Part shown: piece after piece, positions 10,394 through 21,251 of the stretch
Position numbering within the stretch: position 1 is the stretch's first letter
Layout of the letters: every line of letters begins with the position of its first letter
Assembly: GCA_031761405.1 (NCBI GenBank)
Contig: JASEVX010000084.1
Coordinates: 500,001 to 564,000, forward strand
Direction: 5' to 3'
From: Serripes groenlandicus
Lineage: Eukaryota; Mollusca; Bivalvia; Cardiida; Cardiidae
DNA: 64,000 nucleotides
Notes under the pieces: model-generated
Seen by the model: the letters and a program-made list of their open reading frames with translations, nothing else
Told to the model about the DNA's origin: nothing
The model's database searches: none
Program-made: the position numbers and the translations under genes

Positions 10394-10576
10394 CCATATC
10401 TTTACCAATGGGCTAAGTATATGTGGAAAAGCAGCCAGTTGCTTGGGAAGATTGTTGTGTGGAGTACTGGTGTGAGAAAACCAGGAAATGCATGAGTAGG
10501 TGAACTGGCCGCCGTGATATAACTGAGAAATTGTTGAAAATGGCGTTAAACCCCAATCAATCAATCCATATCTTTA
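10394..10576 (+). repeat. 5'-truncated SINE with 11-bp TSD
   Basis: CCATATCTTTA flanks it (10394-10404, 10566-10576). It begins inside the body at CCAATGGGCTAAG and ends in the (ATCA)n tail, with no tRNA head. A truncated copy with an intact duplication is what target-primed reverse transcription gives. Confidence 0.75.
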
Positions 10577-10748
10577 ACTTAAATGTTTACAAATCTTTTG
10601 CTGCAGAACTGTCTTTTCTATGCAGTTAAGGTTAATAGAATACATATGTGGGAAAGGGTCAGAGTACCTACAGCATAGGGTTTAATTGGAATACAAAGAG
10701 ATTGTTTGAAGCCGAGTGAGACTCCTGAGTGAAGGTCTTGCAGTTAGT

Positions 10749-10983
10749 TTAACCCTTTCCCACATATAGACGCTTGCTGACGCCTCTGCAGGAGACGACT
10801 TTTGAAAAACAGTGTGACAAAAGGATACGTAATTAAGCCTGCAATTTCTGCTTTTTCCACAATGTTTTCAACTTCATTTGATAATTGTTCTTTTATATCA
10901 AGAGATTTTCTGTGCTTTCACATCTATAGATGTTTTCAAAGTCGTCTGCTGCTGATTTGTTGTATGTGGGGGAAAAGGGTTAA
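10749..10983 (+). repeat. TTAA MITE, CCCACATA subfamily, forward
   Basis: TTAA both sides; TIR CCCTTTCCCACATA. The inner hairpin has decayed. Confidence 0.7.
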
Positions 10984-11212
10984 GGTCTTGGTTAATGTCT
11001 AAAAAGTGTTGACAAATTTAAACAGGTGGTTTGTTGAAAAAATTATGAAATTGACGGTAGACTGGAATTTTTTTTTTTTGTGTCCTGCCTTTATAGTAAT
11101 ACGTGTATACATGTGATGATATAAATAAAAAATAGTAATACTTTATCCATTTAACACATGTTTTTAACAAGATGATTTCAAGTATGTTGTATGTCGGAAA
11201 GTGTTATATAAC

Positions 11213-11440
11213 CCCACTTTCCCATATAAATAACAAATCTGCATCAGATGACTTTGTAAACATTACTGTCATTAGCACGGAAATTCTCTATTTATGTTGG
11301 TATAATTTAATACTGAAAAGTTTAAAACCAGTTGTGGCTAAAGGTTTTGAGCAATTTCTCCTTTTGTCACAATGTTTTCCAAATTCATCTGCTGCAGAGG
11401 CGTCAGAAAGCAGATCTATATATAATTATGTGAGAGTAAA
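11213..11440 (-). repeat. Older TTAA-MITE copy
   Basis: CACTTTCCCATATAAATAAC, AAATCTGCATCAGATGAC, GAGCAATTTCTCCTTTTGTC, then CTGCTGCAGAGGCGTCAG. Confidence 0.45.
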
Positions 11441-11608
11441 TTACAGTTTAAGGAATGGATCCTGTCTAAATGTTTGGGGCTTGGGAAATTGATATCCTTA
11501 CAGACAGAGTACTGTTACATGTTCATGGGAAATTGAAATAAAAAAACATCACCCTGGTATACATGTATGTAGAATATTTGATTGCTTTCTCATATATATA
11601 TATATATC

Positions 11609-11848
11609 TTAACCCTTTCCCTCATAGGACAATTCTGCAGCAGACGACTTTGAACGTATTTTGTCAAAAAAATAGAAAATTTCCATAATTGAATGGATAT
11701 ATATATATAACCTATGACAAAAGTGGAAAACATTGTGGCAAAAGGAGAAATTGCACGTTTTGTGCAATTTCTTCTTTTGTCTCAATGTTTTCAAAAAGCC
11801 GTCTGCTGCAGTGGCGTCAGAAAGCGTATATATGGGGGAAAGGGTTAA
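11609..11848 (-). repeat. TTAA MITE, young, reverse
   Basis: TTAA both sides; inner stem GCAC/GTGC. A (TA)n expansion lies at 11698-11709. Confidence 0.85.
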
Positions 11849-12098
11849 GCTATATTTATAGCTCTTGTGTTCTTCCTTCTGAAAACTGTTTTTGATGGTT
11901 ACCAGTTCTTCTCTAATCTCTAATCTCTAATCTGGTACCTGGTACAGACAGTTTTTTTTAAACGGTTCCAATCTGCAGAAGCATTTTGACTGTATCTGCA
12001 GCAGGCATGTTTAACCTTTTAAAGAATTAGCAAAAGTTAATAATTTGTTACAGACCTACTTTTTCAACGTTTCCAACCTGTAGACGCATTTTGACTGC

Positions 12099-12331
12099 TT
12101 AACCCTTTCCCTCATATAGACGCTTTCTGACGCCTCTGCAGCAGACAGCTTTTTTGAAAACATTGTGACAAAAGAAGAAATTGCTCAGAACAAGCAATTT
12201 CTCCCTTTGCCACAATGTTTTCCACTTTTAGTCATTATGGTTATCCATTCAGTTATAGAGATTTTCTATGTTTTAACAAAATATGTTTAAAGTCGTCTGC
12301 TGCAGAATTGTTGTATGAGGGAAAGGGTTAA
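12099..12331 (+). repeat. TTAA MITE, young, forward
   Basis: TTAA both sides; inner stem imperfect (GCTCAGAACAAGC). Followed by a SINE-body remnant (12335-12437, CTTGGCGCTCAGGAGTG...GACTGACTAGCTGG). Confidence 0.85.
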
Positions 12332-12437
12332 ATTAATGCCATCATCATATTCATCATCAGTGGACATCATTGGCTTTCCCTTCTTGGCGCTCAGGAGTGC
12401 AGGGTAAGCATTATACGACTGACTAGCTGGTGTTAGG

Positions 12438-12673
12438 ATAACCCTTTCCCTCATATAGACGCTTTCGGACGCCTCTGCAGCAGACGGCCTTTTTGAAAAC
12501 ATAGTGACAAAAGAAGAAATTGCACAAAACGTGCAATTTCTTCTTTTGCCACAATGTTTTCGTTCCACTTTGAGTCATAGGTTATCCATTCAATTATGGA
12601 GATTTTTCTATGTTTTGGCAAAATGCGTTCAATGTCGTCTGCTGCAGAATTGTCGTATGAGGGAAAGGGATAA
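12438..12673 (+). repeat. TTAA-type MITE inserted at ATAA
   Basis: The flank is ATAA on both sides (12438-12441, 12670-12673), a non-TTAA 4-bp target duplication. Inner stem GCAC/GTGC. It sits inside a SINE remnant. Confidence 0.8.
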
Positions 12674-12727
12674 TTGGACCATCGATGCAGTAGTGCCTGT
12701 AACATTCCCACTAAACATGTGATATGT

Positions 12728-14589
12728 ATAAGAGCCATAATATGGTGTCCGGATTTTGAGTTACATCACAAACACTGTGGTGTCCTCTTTTGTAATATTT
12801 GACTTTTGTCAAATTAAATGCTATATATATGTTTAGAACAATATCTAAAGCTGTTAAATTCTAAATGACAAAATAGATTTTATCTTTAAATAAAGAGAAA
12901 TGTGGGTTTTAAATTGTATTGTTAGTAACACAGGACACCATATAATAAATCAATTTTATGAAGATTATGCCTAGTTAAATTTGTTTATATCTAATTTACA
13001 TTTTCACCATCTTTATTTGGAATTATTTCAATAAATAAATGGTTTATTTAGTGAAATAATTAATAGTATACAACTAGATAAAGAATGGTGTAACAGGACA
13101 CAACATGATGTAACAGGACACAAACTGGTGTGTAACAGGACACAAACTGGTGTGTAACAGGACACAAAATGATGTAACTGGACACTTATTCAATTGTATT
13201 GTTAGTAACACAGGACACCATGAAATAAATCAATTTTATGAAGATTTTGCCTAGTTGAATTTGTTTAGATCTAATTTACATTTTCACCATCTTTATTTGG
13301 AATTATTTCAATAAATAAATGGTTTATTTAGTGAAATAATTAATAGTATACAACTAGACAAAGAATGGTGTAACAGGACACAAACTGTTGTGTAACAGGA
13401 CACAAAATGATGTAACTGGACACTAATTGTGCACTTCATATAAGTGTGTAACAGGACACCTTAGAAAAAAATAAACAAATCATATAATAGCATAAACATT
13501 TTCAGTATAAATAATTCTCCAGTTAAATTAAAATATACTAATCATGCAAATATGTATTTATTACGTAAGCAAAGTGCTTATGGAGGTAGAATATGCTTTC
13601 CAGGACAGTCAACGTTACAAGGCAAAAGAGACAAAATTCGCGATTTTTTTTCCCCAGTCAAAAATAATAACAAGTTCTTCGTAGTGAATTAAATAGGTTC
13701 GCAAACATCTCTGGACAATTTAAATAACGAAATAGGAAGTTACTACGCATTGCGATACATTATAAGCAACCATTGATGATCGCAATTGGCTTGGTGGCGG
13801 CGTAACAAAATTTCAGAAGTCTGACTGTCATTTTCGAGCCGCCATTTTAAAACACTCTTGTCGTAAAACGTCTCTAACTGTCGTAAATTGTTGCGATGTT
13901 TAATGTCGTAAATAGAACAGCCAGAATTTAGTTTCCTCCTAGGTGATCGACGAAGCATTTATTAATTATAACAAAATAATAGGGCGTAACAAAAAAAGAC
14001 ACCATTTTGATAAACATATTTTGACTCCCTGTCAAATAAAAGATATCTGTCCCAGAACAACATGTTTACGACATTAACAAAGAATGTAAGTGATCACGTG
14101 ATTTGAATGCAATGAAAATATGGTTATCGGTCCAGGTTTCGAGTTTTGATGCTATTTAGACGTGATGTAACTTGGTGGACACATTCGTTACGCCAATGTC
14201 TAGGATTTTATATTCAAATCAAAATCATATTTACGTCGCTCTATTAAATCTTAAAGTTATATTTACAAGTAATTTGTTAAATTATTATTTCACACATATT
14301 AGTTTCCAAACTTTAAATATAAAGAAAAACAGTTTGTTTTGGTTTTCAAAAAGTCCTCCCATGCCTTTGTCGGGAAGGACACGGCGAAAATGCTCAAGAA
14401 AAGTATTAATTAAAGGAGTTTATCAGTTCTTTCAGAAATCAATAGCATATTATTTTATAGATTTAGTAGTTTCTAACAGTTTGTGACATGCTGTTAAACT
14501 ATAAAACACATAGTTCTTCAAATAAAGGAGAATAAATAATGACTCTGTGATGTAACACAAAATCCCGGACACCATATTATGGCTCATAA
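12728..14589. mobile_element. 1.85-kb TIR DNA element, 4-bp ATAA duplication
   Basis: Element 12732-14585. Both ends start GAGCCATAATATGGTGTCCG and stay inverted-repeat for about 40 bp, to TTACATCACA. ATAA flanks it (12728-12731, 14586-14589). The left third is packed with about ten TGTAACAGGACAC-like words, also as a roughly 285-bp tandem duplication, which resemble subterminal transposase-binding repeats. The right half has frames at 13743-13958 (-) and 14172-14486 (+), neither matching a transposase I know. Removing it rejoins a SINE tail (ATAACTGAAA...GTTGAAAGCGGC at 14586-14640). Superfamily unassigned. Confidence 0.7.
12911..13430 (+). repeat. Tandem duplication, about 285 bp x 2
   Basis: Both copies start TTGTATTGTTAGTAACACAG, pass ATCAATTTTATGAAGATT and ATTTCAATAAATAAATGG, and end in rows of TGTAACAGGACAC. 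The second copy has fewer of these words. Confidence 0.75.
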
Positions 14590-14885
14590 CTGAAAAAAAT
14601 GTTGAAAGCGGCATTAAAAACACCATGAAAACTAACACACAGGGTTACAATCAATAAATAGAAGGATTTAAGCCAATGTGGTAATTTGTTAATTGACATT
14701 TATAATCATCCATGCTAATAGTTCTATACATGTATACCAGTGTTAATTAGGTATGAATTATTCAGGACCTCTGAAATAATTAGAGCATGTTTAGGTAATA
14801 ATTATAATTAATCTTTCCCCACATACGATAAATCTGCAGCCTATATATATATATATGGCTTTGAAAACAGGCAGCTCAGAACTCT

Positions 14886-15060
14886 ATATATAGTGTAAGG
14901 GGGATTTTGTATAGTCATGTTCCAAAATCCTTATTTGACCTTCTAACCCTATGTTGTGGATACTCAAAAGCATTGTCCCAATGAGACGATTTGTTTGAGT
15001 ACCCACATTATAGGGTATAGTTGAGTGATAAGAGAGATATTGATGGAAAAAGAGCTGTGT
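14886..15060 (+). repeat. Palindrome MITE
   Basis: Arms CCCTATGTTGTGGATACTC / GAGTACCCACATTATAGGG, then GATAAGAGAGATATTG and GAAAAAGAGCTG. An old TTAA-MITE piece precedes it (14812-14880). Confidence 0.65.
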
Positions 15061-15116
15061 ATAATTTTAAAGAAATAATTTTATCTTGATATACTCCTAT
15101 TGATATATATATTTTG

Positions 15117-15497
15117 CATGTTCCAAAATCGTTATTTGACCCTAAAACCCTATGTTTTGGGTACTCAAAGACGATTCTTTTGACTACCCACATCATAGGG
15201 ATTAGTTGGATAATAAGAGAGATATAATACCCTTTCCCTCATATAGACGCTTTCTGACGCCTCTGCAGCAGACAGCTTTTTTGAAAACATAGTGACAAAA
15301 GAAGAAATTGCTCAAAACAAGCAATTTCTCCTTTTGCCACAATGTTTTCCACTTTTAGTCATAGGTTATCCATTCAATTATTGAGATTTCCTTTTCTTTG
15401 ACAAAGTATGTTCAAAGTCGTCTGCTGCAGAATTGTTGTTTGAGGGAAAGGGTAAGGGAAAAAGGGCTGAACACCCCTCTTTATCTGGACCTCTCTG
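15117..15497 (+). repeat. Palindrome MITE, interrupted
   Basis: Starts GCATGTTCCAAAATCG. The palindrome core is shortened (CTCAAAGACGATTCTTTTG). Its end, AAAAAGGGCTGAACACC...TCTGGACCTCTC, follows the inserted MITE. Confidence 0.65.
15230..15452 (+). repeat. TTAA-type MITE, young, forward
   Basis: Full TIRs and inner stem GCTC/AAGC; the flanking 4-mer is not TTAA (AATA left, TAAG right). Inserted in a palindrome MITE. Confidence 0.8.
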
Positions 15498-15632
15498 TTT
15501 ATGGAAATCAGATATTATGGCCCTGATATTTTTATGACAGACAGGGGTTAATTGAAGTAATAGTTTGTAGTCGGAGAGAATATTGTGATCTATGGCACAA
15601 TCAGTCCCTAGTGCCTGAATTGACAGTGATTT

Positions 15633-15842
15633 TAAACCCTTCCCCCACATGCAACAATTCTGCAACAGACGACTTTGAAGGCGTTATAAGTAAAAGAAAT
15701 GGAAAATCTCTATAAACGAAGGTTAAATTACTGAAAATAGTTTTAAACACTGTGGCAAAAAGAGAATTCCTCCTTTTGCCACAATGTTTTCACGAGTCTT
15801 ATTGTAGATGTGTCAAAATGCATATACAGGTGTGAAAGGGTT
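15633..15842 (-). repeat. Older TTAA-MITE copy
   Basis: CCCTTCCCCCACATGCAAC at the left, GTGTGAAAGGGTTAA at the right; inner hairpin shortened. More decayed pieces run to about 16285 (GCAATTTCTGCTTTTGC, CAGCTGCTGCGGATTGG). Confidence 0.5.
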
Positions 15843-16296
15843 AACCCTTCTCCCACCGTCTCTGTGATACAGTGATTACAGCATCTGGCTAGGTTGCAGG
15901 AGACAATAGTGTTATAATCTACAGTCAGGTCATACTGAAGACATCAAATATGGTAATAATAGCTTGCCTGCTTCATGCTTATATTATAGTGCTTGCGGGG
16001 ACTGATGCATTGATTATAAGTTTGGTTGTTTTACAAAATCATATCATATTTTCCACTCATTAAATCATAGAATTTAGTCTTGGAAACATATTCATATTAG
16101 TGTACAAATCATGTAAGAAAAAGAAACTGCCTGCACCTGAGCAATTTCTGCTTTTGCTTTAAAGAAGTTCAGTGTTTTCATCTCTTTTCATTAATCATAT
16201 ATTTTCCTTTATGGAGATTTTCCATATTTTTGCCTTAAGCTGTTTTCAAAGCCAGCTGCTGCGGATTGGTATATGGGATGGGAATAAAGAATTATA

Positions 16297-16546
16297 TCGA
16301 GGGCTTGGGGTGAAATGGTTGTAACTAAAAACTATTTTGAAAACCCTGGCTTAGGGGCAATTTTGACCCCCTTTGTAAACAATGCAAATTTAGGTGCCAT
16401 TGCTCAGAACGAGCAATGGCACCTAAATTTCCATTGTTTACCAAGAAAAAATGATTTAACGCTTTTAAAGACTTTACGGCGAGGTGAATAACCTTGGTAC
16501 CAAAATACCAATTTTAGTTACAACCGTTTCACGCCAAGCCCTCGAT
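16297..16546 (+). repeat. Palindromic MITE, CGAGGGCTTGG family
   Basis: Ends TCGAGGGCTTGGGGTGAAA / GCCAAGCCCTCGA, then GGTTGTAACTAAAA inverted. The centre is a hairpin: GGTGCCATTGCTC, AGAAC, GAGCAATGGCACC. A second copy lies at 59317-59563 in the opposite orientation. Confidence 0.75.
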
Positions 16547-16686
16547 TAATATAATGTGCTATCTGAAGGTTTAGCCTTTGAGACTGAAATGAAAACACTG
16601 CAGGAAGTGACAAAATATGATCAAGGACTTTCCTTTGGTGTAAGAACATGATGTCTGAGGTATAGATTTGGTTTGGAAAGTGTTAA

Positions 16687-17030
16687 TTTAGGTCATTTTC
16701 AAGGTCAAGGTCACAATAAAATGAGACATCCTAAGATGTTGGATTTTGGATTATGTTTCTCTGTGAATGTTTGATATGTTACAGCTTAGCTTAATCCTCC
16801 TTTTGCCACAATGTTTTCCACTTTTTGTCATGAATAGTTTATCCATTCAATTATAGAGATTTTCTATTTTTTGACAAAATATGTTCAAAGTCGTCTGCTG
16901 CAGAATTGTCTTATGAGGCAAAGGATTAATTTAGGTCATTTTCAAGGTCAAGGTCACATTAAATTGAGACTGCCTAAGATGTTGGATTTTGGATTATGTT
17001 TCTCTGTGAATGTTTGATATGTGCAGCTAA
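16687..17030 (+). repeat. About 100-bp duplication around a MITE fragment
   Basis: TTTAGGTCATTTTCAAGGTC...TCTCTGTGAATGTTTGATAT occurs at 16687-16785 and 16928-17025. The right half of a forward TTAA MITE (about 16795-16926) sits between them. Confidence 0.65.
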
Positions 17031-17135
17031 GCTTAATGATTCCACTTTCATTTGTATTGTAAATGACAGGAAGACTTTACGTGACACATATTAATTAATC
17101 CCGTGTGATGAGAAGTCGACGGCTAAAACATGCTG

Positions 17136-17371
17136 TTAACCCTTTCCCTCATATAGACGCTTTCTGACGCCTCTGCAGCAGACGGCTTTTTGAAAACATA
17201 TTTTGACAAAAGAAGAAATTGCACAAAACGTGCAATTTCTCCTTTTGCCACAATGTTTTCCACTTTTTGTCCTAGGTTATCCATTCAATTATGGAGATTT
17301 TCTATGTTTCTATGTACAAAATATGTTCAAAGTCGTCTGCTGCAGAATTGTCGTATGAGGGAAAGGGATAG
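17136..17371 (+). repeat. TTAA MITE, young, forward
   Basis: TTAA left, ATAG right; inner stem GCAC/GTGC. Confidence 0.8.
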
Positions 17372-17830
17372 TAACACAAAAAATCAATTGCCGTTAACCC
17401 TCTGTAGATTTGTAATTGATGCCGGAGCTCAGTTGCATGTTTGTCTCTGCGCTCACGGAAGAATCTCCTCGTTAAATTTTATGAGTTTTTAGATGGCTAT
17501 TTATTAGGTCAGAATATAGATTGTGTTAGGGTTTTACTTTAACTGGATAACCATTTACCTTTCGCAGACGTCTTTTGCCTCCTCTGCAGCAGATGACTTT
17601 TGATGTCCGAGCTCTGGCAGTGAGTTGCATGTTTGTCTTTCACAGTGCTCACAGGAATCTGCTCGTTAAATTTTATGAGTTTTTAGGTGTCTATTTATTA
17701 GGTCAGAATATAGATTTTATTTCCATTTCCCTCACACAGACGTCTTTTGCCGCCTCTGCAGCAGACAACTTTTGATGCTGGTTGCTTGGTTGCATGTTTG
17801 TATTTTTGGTTGCTATTGGAAGTCTCCTAG

Positions 17831-18024
17831 TTAACCCTTTCCCCCATACAACAATTCTGCAGCAGACGACTTTGAACATATTTTGTCAAAAAATGGAAAA
17901 TCTCCATAATTGAATGGATAACCTATGACTAAAAGTGGAAAACATTGTGTCAAAAGGAGAAATTGCACAAAAAGCCGTCTGCTGCAGAGGCGTCAGAAAG
18001 CGTCTATTTGAGGGAAAGAGTTAA
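17831..18024 (-). repeat. TTAA MITE, young, reverse, core deleted
   Basis: TTAA both sides. One arm of the inner hairpin is deleted: GAGAAATTGCAC runs straight into AAAAAGCCGTCTGC. Confidence 0.8.
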
Positions 18025-18064
18025 ATTTTATGAGAACTTTTCTAGATGGCTATTATTTATAAGC

Positions 18065-18175
18065 CAGCTAGAGCTCTAGATAATGAGCGTTTTTCATGCT
18101 CTAAAATCCTTATTTGACCTCCAAAGCCTATGTTGTGGGTACTCAAAAGAATCGTCTCTGTGAGACTTCGTTTAT
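18065..18175 (+). repeat. Palindrome MITE, left half
   Basis: AGAGCTCTAGATAATGAGCG to CTCAAAAGAATCGTCTCTG; the right arm is lost. Confidence 0.55.
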
Positions 18176-18357
18176 CGGGGGGTATAATTAAACGAGGAAA
18201 TTTGACTTCCATTAGCAAGCAGAGAGACATTACATGCAACTCAGCTCTAGCATCAAAAGTCGTCTGCTGCAGAGGCGGCAACAGGCGTCTGTGTAAGGGA
18301 AATGGTTACCAGTAAAGGTTAAGCGCTAAAACTATCTATATTCTGACCTAATAAATA

Positions 18358-18540
18358 GCATGTTCTAAAATCCTTATTTGACCCTATAACCCTATGTTGT
18401 GGGTACTCAAAAGAAGCGTCTCAGTGAGACGATTCTTTTGAGTACCCACAAGATAGGTTTTAATGAGTGCTAAGAGAGATCGATATTATATAAGAAATAC
18501 CTATTTACTCCTCCTTATCTAGTCCTCTGATAACTAGGTC
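18358..18540 (+). repeat. Palindrome MITE
   Basis: Arms CCCTATGTTGTGGGTACTC / GAGTACCCACAAGATAGG around GTCTCAGTGAGA; ends CTCCTTATCTAGTCCTCTG. Confidence 0.7.
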
Positions 18541-18721
18541 AGAATATATAATTGTGTTAGGGTTTTACCTTATCTGGTAACTATTTTCTTCTGCAGACGT
18601 GTTTTGCCGCCTCTGCAGCAGACGACTTTTGATGCCGGAGCTCAGTTGCATGTATAATGTCTCTGCACTCACGGAAGAGTCACCTCGTTAAATTTTATGA
18701 GTTTTTAGATTGCTATTCACA

Positions 18722-18860
18722 GGTCCAGATAAGGATCTTTTTCCCACAATTTCTCTCTTAATTATTATTAAAGCAAACATTATGTTGTGGGTACTCAAAA
18801 GAAGCGTCTCACTGAGACTAACATAGGGTTAGAGGATCAAATAAGGATTTTAGAACACGC
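18722..18860 (-). repeat. Palindrome MITE, reverse, part of right arm deleted
   Basis: AGGTCCAGATAAGGATC, arm TGTTGTGGGTACTCAAAAG, then CTGAGACTAACATAGGG without the matching inner arm. Confidence 0.55.
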
Positions 18861-19044
18861 TATTTATTAGGTCAGAATATTATAAGATTGTTATAGGGCA
18901 GGCTTAACTTTTACTGGTAATCATTTCCCTCACGCAGACGTCTTTTGCCACCTCTGCAGCAGACGACTTTTGATGCTTAGGAGCCGAGTTGCATGTAATG
19001 TCTCCTTGCTTGCTAATGGAACTCTCCTCGTTTAATTACAAAGT

Positions 19045-19290
19045 TTTGGGGGGTATATATAGGAATCACCCTGTCCGTCGTCCATATGTCTTGTAAGCGC
19101 AACTCCTCCTTAACGGCTGGACCGATTCTGATGAAACTTTACACAGTTGCAGAACACAACCTGAGGATGTGCATGAAGTTAGATTATCCCGGTCAGAAAT
19201 ATATATGTCCGTCCGTCCGTCCGTCTGTCCATATGTCTTGTAAGTGCAACGGGGGTATCCTTGTGTGAGTTCACTCACAGTTCTAGTTTT
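19045..19290 (+). repeat. Hairpin-ended repeat with GTCCGTCC tract
   Basis: GGGGGGTATATATAGGAATC, CCATATGTCTTGTAAGCGC, GATGAAACTTTACAC and the end CACAGTTCTAGTTTTAT. Same family as 37660-37937. Confidence 0.55.
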
Positions 19291-19518
19291 ATAAGTTTTT
19301 ATTACGTGGGTTTAACTTTTCCTGGTAACCATTTCCCTTCCACAGACATCTTTTGTCAGAAGCATACATGTAGCAGCAGACAACTTTAAAAAAAAAACAT
19401 TGTGGAAAAAAGGAGAAACTACTCATTATATGAGCAATTATTTATTTACTATTTATAATGCTTTCAAATGTAGATTCGTCAAAATGTGTCTGCATGTTGG
19501 AAAAGGTTTACATTATCA

Positions 19519-19748
19519 TTAACCCTTTTCCTCATGTAGACGCTTTCTGACGCCTCTGCAGCCGACGGCTTTTTGAAAACATAGTGACAAAAGAAGAAAT
19601 TGCTCAAAACTATCAATTTCTCCTTTTGCCACAATGTTTTCCACTTTTAGTCATAGTTGATCCATTCAGTTATAGATATTTTGCATTTTTTGACAAAATA
19701 TGTTCAAAGTCGTCTGCTGCGGAATTGTTGAATGAGGGAAAGGGTTAA
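19519..19748 (+). repeat. TTAA MITE, young, forward
   Basis: TTAA both sides. The inner stem is broken on one side (GCTCAAAACTATC). Confidence 0.8.
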
Positions 19749-19930
19749 GGGCTCAAGAATGCATAATCCATGAATGACAACTTCAAACCTTATCCTGTAT
19801 AATATTGGTACTTGCATAATTTATGACAAGGCCCTACCAAGTGCTATTAATTCGAATTTATCTTCCTGCATTGTGTTTGAAATAATTCTCTTGTGTATTT
19901 TTCGCGCACCATTTTTCACAGTTGTATACT

Positions 19931-20265
19931 GTGTCTGCTTGTGCCAAGCACCGGTAGCTCAGTTGGTAGCGACGCTGGCTAACAATCCAGGGGTTGTGAG
20001 TTCGAATCCCGGCTCGGCCAACTTTCTTTCCAAAGATTGACAAAGGTCAATGCAACATGCGTCATTCGTCTTCCACCAATGGGCTAAGTCTAAATGGAAA
20101 AGCAGCCAGTTTCTTGGGAAGATTGTTGTGTGGAGTACTGCAGTGAGAGAAAACCAGGAAATGCATGAGTAGGTGATTACTGGCCGCCATGATATAACTG
20201 AGAAATTGTTAAAAATGGCATTAAACCCAAATCAATCAATCAATTAATCAATCAGTGTCTGCTTG
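19931..20265 (+). repeat. tRNA-derived SINE, complete, 11-bp TSD
   Basis: GTGTCTGCTTG at 19931-19941 and 20255-20265. Head GGTAGCTCAGTTGGTAGCGA and GAGTTCGAATCCC; body CAGCCAGTTTCTTGGGAAG; tail (ATCA)n. It inserted into the right end of an older TTAA MITE. Confidence 0.8.
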
Positions 20266-20278
20266 AGGGAAAGGGTAA

Positions 20279-20494
20279 TTAACCCTTTCCCTCATACGAC
20301 AATTCTGCAGCACTGACGACTTTGAACATATTTTGTCTCTATAATTGAGTGGATAACCTATGACTAAAAGTGGAAAACATTGTGTCAAATGGAGAAATTG
20401 CTCGTTTTGAGCAATTTCTTTTTTGTCACTATGTTTTCAAAAAGCCGTCTGCTGCAGAGGCGTCAGAAACTGCCTATATGAGGTAAAGGGTTAA
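20279..20494 (-). repeat. TTAA MITE, young, reverse
   Basis: TTAA both sides; inner stem GCTC/GAGC. A short deletion lies after TTTTGTC. Confidence 0.85.
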
Positions 20495-20754
20495 ACATTA
20501 TCATTTCTAGTAAAGGATCAAGAATGCATGATACGTGGCCCACACACTTTAAACTTTTTCCTGTATTGGTACTTTCATATGACATGCCTGTCAAGTGCTA
20601 TTAGAATTTATCTTCCTGCATTGCATTTTGAATGCTCTCTTTTCACACTCATTTTTTCACAGTTGTGTGTGTATATAATATTTATATAGTGCAGAGGCAG
20701 GTGTTTTGTTATTAATATTAGGAAAGAGATAATGTTTGTATTGCATGTTTTGCT

Positions 20755-20989
20755 TTAACCCTTTCCCTCATACGACATTTCTGCAGCAGACGACTTTGAA
20801 CGTATTTTGTCAAAACATAGAAAATCTCCATAATTGAATGGATAACCTATGACAAAAAGTGGAAAACATACATGTTGCAAAAGGAGAAATTGCACGTTTT
20901 GTGCAATTTCTTCTTTTGTCACTATGTTTTTTCAGAAAGCCGTCTGCTGCAGAGGCATCAGAAAGCGTCTATATGAGGGAAAGGGTTAA
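20755..20989 (-). repeat. TTAA MITE, young, reverse
   Basis: TTAA both sides; inner stem GCAC/GTGC. An older copy starts in the same TTAA (20990 on, CCCTTTTCTACATGG) and decays by about 21250. Confidence 0.85.
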
Positions 20990-21251
20990 CCCTTTTCTAC
21001 ATGGAATAAATCTGCAGATCGATGTTTTAGAAAACATCTAATACAAAATATGGAAAATGTCTGTAAATGAAAGTATTATTATTAAATATTATGTAACTTG
21101 AAAACATTGTGGCAGCAGGAGAGATTGCTAAGTGTTAACCCTTTCAGATGTATTATGACAACGCTGCAGCAGACCCCTATTTGAAAATATTGTTACAAAA
21201 GGAGAAATTGCCCAACGTACGTTTTCAACTTTATGAAATAATTCTTTTTTA

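Larger units (their letters stand above)
17390..19060 (+). repeat. Broken tandem array, units of about 180 bp
   Basis: Repeated blocks hold GCAGACGTCTTTTGCC, CTCTGCAGCAGACGACTTTT, GAGCTCAGTTGCATGT, CTCGTTAAATTTTATGAG and TATTTATTAGGTCAGAATAT. They recur near 17400, 17570, 17735, 18590 and 18930. The first two words match the left arm of the TTAA MITE, so the unit seems to contain a half MITE. Later insertions (17831-18024, 18065-18175, 18358-18540, 18722-18860) break the array. Confidence 0.6.
19749..20666 (+). repeat. Two-copy segment with later insertions
   Basis: TCAAGAATGCAT..., GTGCTATTA, ATTTATCTTCCTGCATTG and TTTTTCACAGTTGT occur in order at 19752-19930 and 20518-20665. Between them lie a SINE and a TTAA MITE, each inserted after the duplication. 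Confidence 0.6.

Noticed and set aside
12287..12738. Small frames with F-F-F-C-H-Y-V-F-K-K or E-E-I-A-Q-N-x-Q-F, seen many times in the window
   Set aside because: These are translations of the TTAA MITE; they recur wherever a copy occurs and have no start or stop in common.
13743..14486. Two short frames in the 1.85-kb TIR element as transposase remnants
   Set aside because: Too short and without a catalytic or DNA-binding motif that I can recognise.
19950..20020. tRNA-like sequence with A and B boxes (also at 6155, 8065, 9100, 22580, 29520, 43890, 54500)
   Set aside because: Each is the head of a SINE: it is followed by a body and tail, and bounded by target duplications. No clean cloverleaf gene stands alone.
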